Virus record (IMG/VR): IMGVR_UViG_3300025869_000115
Location: 1-22,067 of that record
DNA: 22,067 nucleotides
Origin: a virus
Reading direction: 5' to 3' (one strand)
Below, piece by piece: positions 13,950 to 19,071 of the stretch. The stretch's first letter is position 1. Each line of letters starts with the position of its first letter. Below the pieces are notes generated by a model that saw only the letters and a list, made by a program, of their open reading frames with translations, made no database searches and was not told the DNA's origin. The position numbers and the translations under genes are program-made.

Positions 13950-13962
13950 TCTCCCTAGCTTT
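13950..13962 (-). repeat. 13-base repeat, copy 2 of 2
   Basis: AAAGCTAGGGAGA on the minus strand, identical to 11964-11976, here in the untranslated leader about 50 bases before ATG 13901 and not used by any visible gene. Confidence 0.6.
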
Positions 13963-13993
13963 TCGGTTTCCCTATTCGGCTAGTTATTTGTAT

Positions 13994-14022
13994 ACTATGG
14001 CATACTTTGCCTAGCTTGTCAA
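13994..14022 (-). promoter_or_regulatory. Early promoter with TGC-CATAGT extended -10 (copy 1 of 3)
   Basis: Minus strand TTGACA (14022-14017), 17 bases ending in AAAGTATGC, CATAGT (13999-13994). It overlaps the end of the 83-aa gene and drives the 63-aa gene behind an ~85-base leader. It closely matches the promoter exactly 300 bases away at 14294. Confidence 0.7.
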
Positions 14023-14270
14023 TACCCTTGGCGAATTAATATTTCCCTTGGGTTTTGCCCTATCCGGTTTTGGTGGTATAGATTGCTCCATTCAACCTTT
14101 AATCCGGAACTGTCTTTATTACTGTTTGCATGAGCTGACAGAATCCTAGTTTTTCCATATCGCTTAGCTTTACGCTTGGCATTCTTGGATACCTTAGGGC
14201 TATTCTTGTTTACACGTATGTATACGTTTTCACCTGTCAGTCCATCAATAGCCTGTTTATATTCAGTCAT
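14019..14270 (-). CDS. Small basic protein, first leftward early gene
   Basis: 83 aa, basic (KNSPKVSKNAKRKAKRYGKTR) with a C-terminal NLYHQNRIGQNPREILIRQGY. ATG 14270 has TAGGA about 8 bases upstream. It is the first gene left of the control region, directly behind tandem promoters, so likely among the earliest expressed. A DNA- or RNA-binding host-takeover role is possible from charge and position only. Confidence 0.72.
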   Translation of the reverse strand: MTEYKQAIDGLTGENVYIRVNKNSPKVSKNAKRKAKRYGKTRILSAHANSNKDSSGLKVEWSNLYHQNRIGQNPREILIRQGY

Positions 14271-14293
14271 GTTGATGTCCTATTTATTGTTAT

Positions 14294-14322
14294 ACTATGA
14301 CATACTTTTAAAGCCTTGTCAA
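14294..14322 (-). promoter_or_regulatory. Early promoter with TGT-CATAGT extended -10 (copy 2 of 3)
   Basis: Minus strand TTGACA (14322-14317), 17 bases ending AAAAGTATGT, CATAGT (14299-14294). Predicted start about 14287, 17 bases before ATG 14270. Confidence 0.72.
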
Positions 14323-14372
14323 GTATTAATTTATTTATTTAATATATGTAATCCTTTATTTAATATAGGTGT

Positions 14373-14401
14373 ACTATGACATGATAAAATTGAAAAGTCA
14401 A
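14373..14401 (-). promoter_or_regulatory. Early promoter with TGT-CATAGT extended -10 (copy 3 of 3)
   Basis: Minus strand TTGACT (14401-14396), 17 bases ending ATCATGT, CATAGT (14378-14373). Tandem with the promoter at 14294; no gene starts between them. Confidence 0.68.
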
Positions 14402-14412
14402 GGGTTTAATGT

Positions 14413-14440
14413 AACAAGTTTGTGACATGTTTGTGACAAT
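14413..14440. repeat. Phased pair of GTTTGTGACA boxes
   Basis: GTGACA at 14422-14427 and 14433-14438, 11 bases apart, each preceded by GTTT and the first by ACAAG. Near-copy of the 11564-11587 pair and just upstream of the early promoter at 14373-14401. Confidence 0.72.
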
Positions 14441-14639
14441 TGTGTGAAATAAGGCAATGCTCAGAATGGCGTGTATGGTGTTTTTAGAGAAAATAGGTGG
14501 TGTAGTATTGGTGAAGTGTTCGAAGCGTTAGAGAGCTTTAGAGAGTTGAAATATTAATTATAGTGATAATGTAATATAAATTATAAGCACTGTACAAATA
14601 TACACTATTTTGAAATGCGTTAACTAGATTTGACAAGCG

Positions 14640-14692
14640 TTACAAGTTTGTCACATTTGTCACGTGGCTGTCACATTGTGACAAGTTTGTAA
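14640..14692. repeat. GTCACA/GTGACA box cluster within a large imperfect palindrome
   Basis: Arms 14640-14655 and 14677-14692 match as an inverted repeat at 14 of 16 positions. Four boxes: GTCACA 14650, GTCACG 14659, GTCACA 14670 and GTGACA 14678. The last two form a perfect TGTCACA-T-TGTGACA dyad (14669-14683). ACAAGTTTGT occurs at 14642 and 14681 and also at 14414. Confidence 0.75.
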
Positions 14693-14796
14693 AACTTTAA
14701 AAAATTTCATAAAAACCCTTGACAAATTTGTAAAATTGTGCTAGGACTTTTAAAGGCTTGATCTCCGGCTCAGTTTCGCAGGTTCCGTTTAACAAA

Positions 14797-14811
14797 CATT
14801 ACGAAGTAATG
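14797..14811. repeat. Perfect 6-bp hairpin in control region
   Basis: CATTAC-GAA-GTAATG. Confidence 0.6.
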
Positions 14812-14821
14812 ATTATTGTAT

Positions 14822-14863
14822 AGGTGGTGAAGGGTAGACAGGAGGTACAGGGGTAGTAGGGGG
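14822..14863 (+). other. G-rich tract, possible G-quadruplex
   Basis: In an otherwise AT-rich genome the plus strand here is almost only purines with G runs of 3, 2, 2, 4 and 5. SD-like AGGAGG occurs but no start codon follows at a proper distance. Four-strand folding is possible but the runs are uneven. Confidence 0.4.
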
Positions 14864-14873
14864 TATATATCTA

Positions 14874-14906
14874 AATGTTATACATTTCGAAAGGTTTTAT
14901 AACATT
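14874..14906. repeat. Perfect 9-bp inverted repeat
   Basis: AATGTTATA (14874-14882) and TATAACATT (14898-14906) around a 15-base loop that itself contains TTTCGAAA. Confidence 0.65.
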
Positions 14907-14998
14907 AACCAGATTGCCCGGTATGCAATAATTTCGCCTATGAGTTATGATATTTTGAATAAGTCTTGGAACGACTATAGAGGATGAGGTTGGGTTAT

Positions 14999-15012
14999 GT
15001 TATATATATAAC
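14999..15012. repeat. 14-bp perfect palindrome
   Basis: GTTATATATATAAC, an easily melted AT palindrome just left of the divergent promoters. Confidence 0.6.
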
Positions 15013-15033
15013 CGGGGAGAACCTTACAATTCT

Positions 15034-15062
15034 ATTGTACACATTTATTCTTGTTTTGTCAA
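15034..15062 (-). promoter_or_regulatory. Leftward promoter at the divergent switch
   Basis: Minus strand TTGACA (15062-15057), 17 bases, TACAAT (15039-15034), 11 of 12 consensus bases. It would transcribe the whole gene-free region leftward from about 15027. Its -35 is 37 bases from the -35 of the rightward terS promoter. Confidence 0.68.
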
Positions 15063-15079
15063 GTCATTTGCGAAATAAA

Positions 15080-15093
15080 GTAAAAAACTTTAC
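15080..15093. promoter_or_regulatory. Dyad between the divergent promoters (candidate operator)
   Basis: GTAAA-AAAC-TTTAC, overlapping a second AAAGT/ACTTT dyad, lies in the 37 bases between the two -35 boxes. A protein bound here could touch both promoters. Confidence 0.4.
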
Positions 15094-15099
15094 AAAGGC

Positions 15100-15128
15100 T
15101 TGACAAATTTGCAATATACCTCTATAAT
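15100..15128 (+). promoter_or_regulatory. Perfect-consensus sigma70 promoter for the packaging operon
   Basis: TTGACA (15100-15105), 17 bases, TATAAT (15123-15128): all twelve consensus bases. The expected start is 15134-15136 and the terS ATG is at 15135, so the mRNA should have no leader. Confidence 0.85.
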
Positions 15129-15134
15129 ACCTAC

Positions 15135-15560
15135 ATGGCAACCAATTATTTAGCTGAAACAAAAGACAAGAACCTAACTGAAAAGCAGGAAGCGTTCTTG
15201 GGTCACCTCGTGGATACAGGAGGAGACTTTAAAAAGTCAGCCGAACTTGCAGGTTACTCCGGCAATCACTATCAAGTACTAAAAAGTTTAAAAGAAGAAG
15301 TAGTAGATTTAGCCCAAAACGTACTTGCAAGGGAAGCCCCTACAGCAGCGTTCAAGATTATAGAGGTTTTGAAGTCAGATAGACCTATACCTCAAGCTAA
15401 TTATAAGTTACAAGCTGCACAAACGATACTAGATCGTGTAGGAGTTTCAAAGACTGACAGGATAGATGTTAATCATAATACCGGTGGTGGTATATTTATT
15501 CTCCCAGAGAAAAAAGCAATTGATATTACTGATGGAGATTATGAAGAAGTATCTGAATAA
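15135..15560 (+). CDS. terS: Terminase small subunit
   Basis: 141 aa. N-terminal helix-turn-helix of the small terminase type: NLTEKQEAFLGHLVDTGGDFKKSAELAGYSG (about 13-43), then a helical oligomerisation region with AAFKIIEVLK and NYKLQAAQTILDRVG, and a disordered acidic tail. It recognises phage DNA and hands it to the large subunit. The ATG at 15135 is the only suitable start before the HTH, lacks any Shine-Dalgarno and coincides with the predicted transcript start, so leaderless translation is likely. It heads the rightward operon of packaging and structural genes. Confidence 0.88.
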   Translation: MATNYLAETKDKNLTEKQEAFLGHLVDTGGDFKKSAELAGYSGNHYQVLKSLKEEVVDLAQNVLAREAPTAAFKIIEVLKSDRPIPQANYKLQAAQTILDRVGVSKTDRIDVNHNTGGGIFILPEKKAIDITDGDYEEVSE

Positions 15561-15645
15561 TTTGTTTAACTTTATTAGAAGTAATCCTGTAGATGCTGTA
15601 TTAGTCTTTATAGCTGGATGGTGTATAGGATTAATCATACAATGA
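15541..15645 (+). CDS. 34-residue membrane microprotein
   Basis: Begins MKKYLNNLFNFIRSNP and then has one membrane helix (VDAVLVFIAGWCIGLIIQ). ATG 15541 lies inside the terS end with GGAG three bases upstream, and the stop overlaps the next start as ATGA. A short basic-amphipathic head plus one helix would suit a small holin-like or envelope protein, but this is unproven. Confidence 0.6.
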   Translation: MKKYLNNLFNFIRSNPVDAVLVFIAGWCIGLIIQ

Positions 15646-15851
15646 AGATATTTTTAACAGAGATAGAAGCTTACGGTACAACCTTTGCAGGTCCTAACAT
15701 TGTAGCTTCATCCTATGAGAAAGCAGAGATAGCTGCAGCTCAAAACCATTTAGTGGTTGTAGGAGAGTTAGACAGCATCTATGTGGATGATGATCTAGAA
15801 AAAGAATACCTTAATACTATACCTAAAGAAGAAGATAGAACTATACACTAA
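15642..15851 (+). CDS. Small protein of unknown function
   Basis: 69 aa from ATG 15642 (MKIFLTEIEAYGTTFAGPNI); an upstream ATG at 15618 in frame would overlap the membrane microprotein more deeply and has no SD. Alpha/beta pattern with SYEKAEIAAAQNHLVVVGELDS and acidic C-terminus. Resembles small proteins near terminase genes in marine phages, without known function. Coupled by ATGA and TAATG overlaps. Confidence 0.72.
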   Translation: MKIFLTEIEAYGTTFAGPNIVASSYEKAEIAAAQNHLVVVGELDSIYVDDDLEKEYLNTIPKEEDRTIH

Positions 15852-16063
15852 TGTTATTAGAAAGATTACAACTTAGAAAGGGTGGCAAGGCTAAATCAAA
15901 AGTCAACGCAGCAGGTAACTATACTAAGCCCGGACTAAGAGAAAGAATATTTAAAAGAATTAAAGCTGCTGCTTCACACGGTACTGCAGCCGGTAAATGG
16001 TCTGCACGTAAAGCCCAAGCACTAGCCAAAGCATACAAGAAAGCAGGTGGAGGTTACAAGTAA
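15851..16063 (+). CDS. Small highly basic protein
   Basis: 70 aa with KGGKAKSKVNAAGNYTKPGLRERIF followed by HGTAAGKWSARKAQALAKAYKKAGGGYK. This pattern (GNYTKPxLRxRI...GKWSARKAQxLAKxYKxxGGGYK) is common in marine phage small proteins and also occurs joined to the kind of sequence encoded by the next gene. About a third of residues are Lys/Arg, so DNA binding, perhaps in the packaged genome, is plausible. TAATG overlaps at both ends. Confidence 0.75.
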   Translation: MLLERLQLRKGGKAKSKVNAAGNYTKPGLRERIFKRIKAAASHGTAAGKWSARKAQALAKAYKKAGGGYK

Positions 16064-16593
16064 TGTTAAAGAAACCACAAGAGTCCCTAAAGAAATGGGG
16101 CGAACAAGATTGGGGTACTAAGTCTGGTAAGAAGTCTAGCGATACAGGTGAGAGATATTTACCCAAGAAAGCTAGAGAAGCCTTAAGCGATTCAGAGTAT
16201 GCAGCTACGAGTGCCAAGAAAAGAAAAGATAAAGCTGCCGGTAAGCAACACTCAGCTCAACCTAAAAAGATTGCAGAGAAAACAGCAAAGTTTAGAATGG
16301 CTAAAGGTGGTAAAACCGATAGCAGATTAAAACGAGCAGGAGTAAGTGGTTACAACAAACCCAAGCGTACTCCTAATCATCCTACTAAGTCACACATTGT
16401 TGTAGCTAAAGTAGGTGATAAGATTAAGACTATTAGGTTTGGTGAACAAGGAGCTAAGACAGCAGGTAAACCTAAAGCAGGTGAGTCAGCTAAGATGAAA
16501 GCTAAACGTAAATCTTTTAAAGCTAGACACGCTAAGAACATAGCCAAAGGTAAACTCTCAGCAGCTTACTGGGCTAACAAGGTGAAGTGGTAA
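16063..16593 (+). CDS. Highly basic protein, DUF5872-like N-terminal part
   Basis: 176 aa, very rich in Lys. N-terminal segment SLKKWGEQDWGTKSGKKSSD followed by GERYLPKKAREALSDSEYAAT resembles the DUF5872-type domain found in phages and large viruses. C-terminal segment SHIVVAKVGDKIKTIRFGEQG then KMKAKRKSFKARHAKNIAKG and SAAYWANKVKW is a second conserved unit often seen in marine phage proteins. The product may be a virion DNA-condensing protein by charge and by position in the structural operon. Family name is from memory and moderately sure. Confidence 0.72.
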   Translation: MLKKPQESLKKWGEQDWGTKSGKKSSDTGERYLPKKAREALSDSEYAATSAKKRKDKAAGKQHSAQPKKIAEKTAKFRMAKGGKTDSRLKRAGVSGYNKPKRTPNHPTKSHIVVAKVGDKIKTIRFGEQGAKTAGKPKAGESAKMKAKRKSFKARHAKNIAKGKLSAAYWANKVKW

Positions 16594-16748
16594 TACGAAT
16601 AGTTAGTTTAGTTTTACTGATGAGTTGTGTAACAACATCAAACAATAATGAGTTTGACAAGTGTAAAGACATTTATTATGCTGCTTACTCTGAAGAAATA
16701 GTTTTAGAAGAATGGCATAAATGTATGCAAGGAGAAGATGATGGGTAA
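16587..16748 (+). CDS. 53-residue small lipoprotein
   Basis: A short gene from GTG 16587 overlapping the previous stop by 7 bases and the next start by 8-11. The product begins MVIRIVSLVLLMSCVTTSNN: a basic residue, a hydrophobic stretch and a lipobox LMSC with the lipidated Cys at 14, leaving a mature peptide of about 40 residues with two more cysteines (C26 and C47). A weak AAGG lies about 4 bases before the GTG. Small phage lipoproteins include outer-membrane spanins and superinfection-exclusion proteins; neither can be chosen here. Confidence 0.6.
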   Translation: MVIRIVSLVLLMSCVTTSNNNEFDKCKDIYYAAYSEEIVLEEWHKCMQGEDDG

Positions 16749-16920
16749 ACAAATAGGCAGTGACGAAAAACCTTTTACGTTTAAATCACCCATATATAAA
16801 AATACACACGGAAGCAAGGGTGCTAATCCTAGACCCGGATTCTATACCCAAGATTACAGAGATAATTGGGATAGAATATTCGGTAAAAAGAAAACAGAGG
16901 ATAGTCCAAAAGAGGACTAG
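16741..16920 (+). CDS. Small protein of unknown function
   Basis: 59 aa from the second of two adjacent ATGs; GGAG at 16731-16734 is 6 bases from 16741 and only 3 from 16738. Polar, with SPIYKNTHGSKGANPRPGFY and QDYRDNWDRIFG. Not recognised. It sits between the lipoprotein and the 45-aa basic protein. Confidence 0.68.
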   Translation: MGKQIGSDEKPFTFKSPIYKNTHGSKGANPRPGFYTQDYRDNWDRIFGKKKTEDSPKED

Positions 16921-16930
16921 GAGAACAACA

Positions 16931-17068
16931 ATGACAATGATTAATAGATGGTTAGACAAAGTAAAGAAAGCTTATAGTAAGTTATTCAAAAAAGCTCTAG
17001 CTCCAAAGAAACAAACAACGAAGAGGAAAACAAATGTTAAAAGAACTACTAGAAAAAAAAGTAAATAG
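16931..17068 (+). CDS. 45-residue very basic amphipathic protein
   Basis: From ATG 16931 with AGGAG about 8 bases upstream. N-terminal amphipathic helix (INRWLDKVKKAYSKLFKKAL) and a Lys/Arg/Thr tail ending KRTTRKKSK. The same frame is open from 16760 but that part overlaps the 59-aa gene and lacks an SD, so the short form is chosen. Could bind DNA or membranes; not recognised. Confidence 0.65.
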   Translation: MTMINRWLDKVKKAYSKLFKKALAPKKQTTKRKTNVKRTTRKKSK

Positions 17069-17165
17069 TATTATTGAAACCAACGACCTAACAGATATGC
17101 AAGTCTGGGGTGTCATGTGTGGTATAGGATTTATATCAGCTTTTATAGTTATGTGGATTATTTAA
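17034..17165 (+). CDS. 43-residue membrane microprotein
   Basis: ATG 17034 with GAGG about 7 bases upstream, overlapping the basic gene by 35 bases in another frame. A charged helix (LKELLEKKVNSIIETND) precedes one membrane helix at the C-terminus (VWGVMCGIGFISAFIVMWII). The C-terminal-anchor layout could suit a small holin or envelope-acting peptide. Stop is one base before the next ATG. Confidence 0.6.
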   Translation: MLKELLEKKVNSIIETNDLTDMQVWGVMCGIGFISAFIVMWII

Positions 17166-17166
17166 T

Positions 17167-17463
17167 ATGAACTTAGTTCCCGAAGGTTACATTAAAAGAA
17201 ACACCTCTACCATACCATTCGGGTATGAGTTCGATGAGGTTACTGGATTTCTTAAACCTATTGAAGAGGAACTAGAAGCATTACAAATTGCTGAGAACAT
17301 GATAGTCAACGAAGAGGTATCACTTCAGGCTGCATGTGATTGGTTAGAATATAAAACCGACAGAAGAATTTCTACTCCCGGTCTCAAGAAACACGTAGAT
17401 AAAAAATATGGAAAACGAAACGAAAGACTGGGAGAGGAATCCTCATCTCTACTTGCAAGATGA
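17167..17463 (+). CDS. Small protein upstream of large terminase, HTH-like
   Basis: 98 aa. N-terminal MNLVPEGYIKRNTSTIPFGYEF followed by a helical region with EVSLQAACDWLEYKTDRRISTPGLKKHV that resembles the short helix-turn-helix of recombinase-type proteins. Similar small genes precede terL in marine phages. No Shine-Dalgarno; coupled to the preceding stop. It overlaps terL by 56 bases in a different frame. Confidence 0.68.
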   Translation: MNLVPEGYIKRNTSTIPFGYEFDEVTGFLKPIEEELEALQIAENMIVNEEVSLQAACDWLEYKTDRRISTPGLKKHVDKKYGKRNERLGEESSSLLAR

Positions 17464-19066
17464 TGATGGTAACTTTGTCTTAAAGAAAGACGGAACTCCT
17501 AAAAAGAAAGCAGGTCGACCCAAGACCAGCACCGAAAAAGCTATCAAGGCTGCACGTGCTACGGTAGGTCGTAAACAGCGTAACATTAAAAAGCTTGAAG
17601 CCAAGCTTAACAACGCTAGACAATCGTTTAAAAAACAAAAAGAAACAATTCAAAAACTTGACAAGACTGTAGAAGGTCCTGTCACCACAGATGAACTTGA
17701 CAATCTTCCCAAGGCTGTACAAGAAAATCTAGACAATCACAAAGTATTATTCCACGCTAACGAAGGTCCTCAGACAGACTTTCTTGCTGCCGGTGAGAAA
17801 GATGTGTTGTATGGTGGAGCTGCTGGTGGTGGTAAATCTTTTGCCATGATTGTAGACCCACTCAGGTATTGTCACAAGAAAGCACACAGAGCTTTAATAC
17901 TTCGTAGGTCTATGCCAGAACTAAGAGAGATGATTGATAAGTCTCGTGAGTTATATCCACAAGCCTTTCCCGGTGCTAAGTTTAGAGAAGTTGAAAAGCT
18001 TTGGAACTTTCCAAGCGGTGCAAAGGTTGAGTTTGGATTCCTTGAGAGAGATGCAGACGTATACAGATATCAAGGACAAGCATATAGTTGGATAGGCTTT
18101 GATGAGATTACTCACTTACCCACAGAGTTTAGTTGGAACTATCTTGCTTCACGACTAAGAACAACTGACCCAGAAATACAAACATACCTTCGCTGTACTG
18201 CTAACCCCGGTGGTGTTGGTTCTCATTGGGTTAAGAAAAGATACATAGAACCCTCAGAACACAACACAAGTTTTCAAGGTGGTGATGGACTTACACGTAA
18301 GTTTATTCCGGCTAAGTTAGCTGATAACCCATACCTTGCAGATGATGGTGTCTATGAGCAAATGCTTAAATCTTTACCACCGATTCAACGAAGACAATTG
18401 CTTGAAGGTAACTGGGATGTAGCAGAAGGTGCTGCTTTTGTAGAGTTTGACCCACTACATCATGTGATTACTCCGTTTGAATTACCCTTACACTGGGAAA
18501 GAGTTAAAGCAGTTGACTATGGATACGCTGCAGAATCCTGTTGTTTATGGGGAATAATGGACCAAAATGACGGAACTTTAATAATATATAGAGAATTATA
18601 CAAAAAAGGCTTGACAGGAGAAGAATTAGGTAGTATAATAACAAGTATGGAGCTAGAAGACCCTTACTCGGTCTCTGGTGTCTTGGATACAGCAGCGTGG
18701 GCTAGAACAGGTACTACAGGACCTACTGTTGGAGAAGCACTTGTACGAGCAGGACATAAGCTTAGACCAGCAGATAAGAATAGGGTACAGGGTAAAATCC
18801 AGATACATGAGTTTCTAAAGGTTCAAGATAATGGTAGACCTAAGTTACAGATATTTAATACATGTCCAAACTTAATAAGAGAATTACAGTCTATACCGTT
18901 ATCAAAGAACAATCCGGAGGATGTGGATACACATGCTTCCGATCACGCATATGATGCATTGCGTTATATGATAATGAGTAGACCACGAATGGTAAGTACA
19001 TTCGATCAGTTGAGAGGATTAAAAAGAGATATTCATCAACCGGCTGACTCCACATTTGGATATTAA
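17408..19066 (+). CDS. terL: Terminase large subunit
   Basis: 552 aa. ATPase: Walker A GGAAGGGKS (136-144) and Walker B WIGFDEITH (D232, E233). Nuclease (RNase H fold): VDYGY (D370), LDTAAW (D427) and SDHAYDALRY (D516). The protein cuts concatemers and drives DNA into the prohead through the portal. The first 110 residues are an extension with a basic KKKAGRPKT segment and a coiled coil (about 45-90), longer than in T7 gp19; its role is unknown. ATG 17408 lacks an SD and lies inside the preceding gene, but no other start precedes the conserved core, so coupled translation is inferred. Confidence 0.96.
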   Translation: MENETKDWERNPHLYLQDDDGNFVLKKDGTPKKKAGRPKTSTEKAIKAARATVGRKQRNIKKLEAKLNNARQSFKKQKETIQKLDKTVEGPVTTDELDNLPKAVQENLDNHKVLFHANEGPQTDFLAAGEKDVLYGGAAGGGKSFAMIVDPLRYCHKKAHRALILRRSMPELREMIDKSRELYPQAFPGAKFREVEKLWNFPSGAKVEFGFLERDADVYRYQGQAYSWIGFDEITHLPTEFSWNYLASRLRTTDPEIQTYLRCTANPGGVGSHWVKKRYIEPSEHNTSFQGGDGLTRKFIPAKLADNPYLADDGVYEQMLKSLPPIQRRQLLEGNWDVAEGAAFVEFDPLHHVITPFELPLHWERVKAVDYGYAAESCCLWGIMDQNDGTLIIYRELYKKGLTGEELGSIITSMELEDPYSVSGVLDTAAWARTGTTGPTVGEALVRAGHKLRPADKNRVQGKIQIHEFLKVQDNGRPKLQIFNTCPNLIRELQSIPLSKNNPEDVDTHASDHAYDALRYMIMSRPRMVSTFDQLRGLKRDIHQPADSTFGY

Positions 19067-19071
19067 AGTTT

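Larger units (their letters stand above)
14402..15033. other. Gene-free control region; candidate replication origin
   Basis: About 630 bases without a convincing gene on either strand, at the switch from leftward to rightward transcription. It holds two GTGACA box clusters, three long palindromes (14797-14811, 14874-14906, 14999-15012), a shorter ATTGC/GCAAT dyad (14913-14929), a G-rich tract (14822-14863), very AT-rich stretches (14550-14610) and a 10-base direct repeat ATAGGTGGTG (14493-14502, 14820-14829). A leftward promoter at 15034 would transcribe all of it. Origin function is inference from this combination. Confidence 0.5.

Noticed and set aside
14466-14531. A 21-codon rightward frame in the control region
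   Set aside because: No properly placed ribosome-binding site or promoter and no overlap with other genes.
14630-14658. Rightward promoter from TTGACA at 14630
   Set aside because: No acceptable -10 at 15-19 bases; the position is occupied by GTCACA boxes.
14640-14692. CRISPR-like array
   Set aside because: The boxes are 6-10 bases with irregular spacing and inverted copies; there are no long repeats with spacers and no cas genes.
16760-16930. N-terminal extension of the 45-aa basic protein
   Set aside because: It overlaps the 59-aa gene in another frame and has no ribosome-binding site, whereas ATG 16931 has AGGAG at good spacing.
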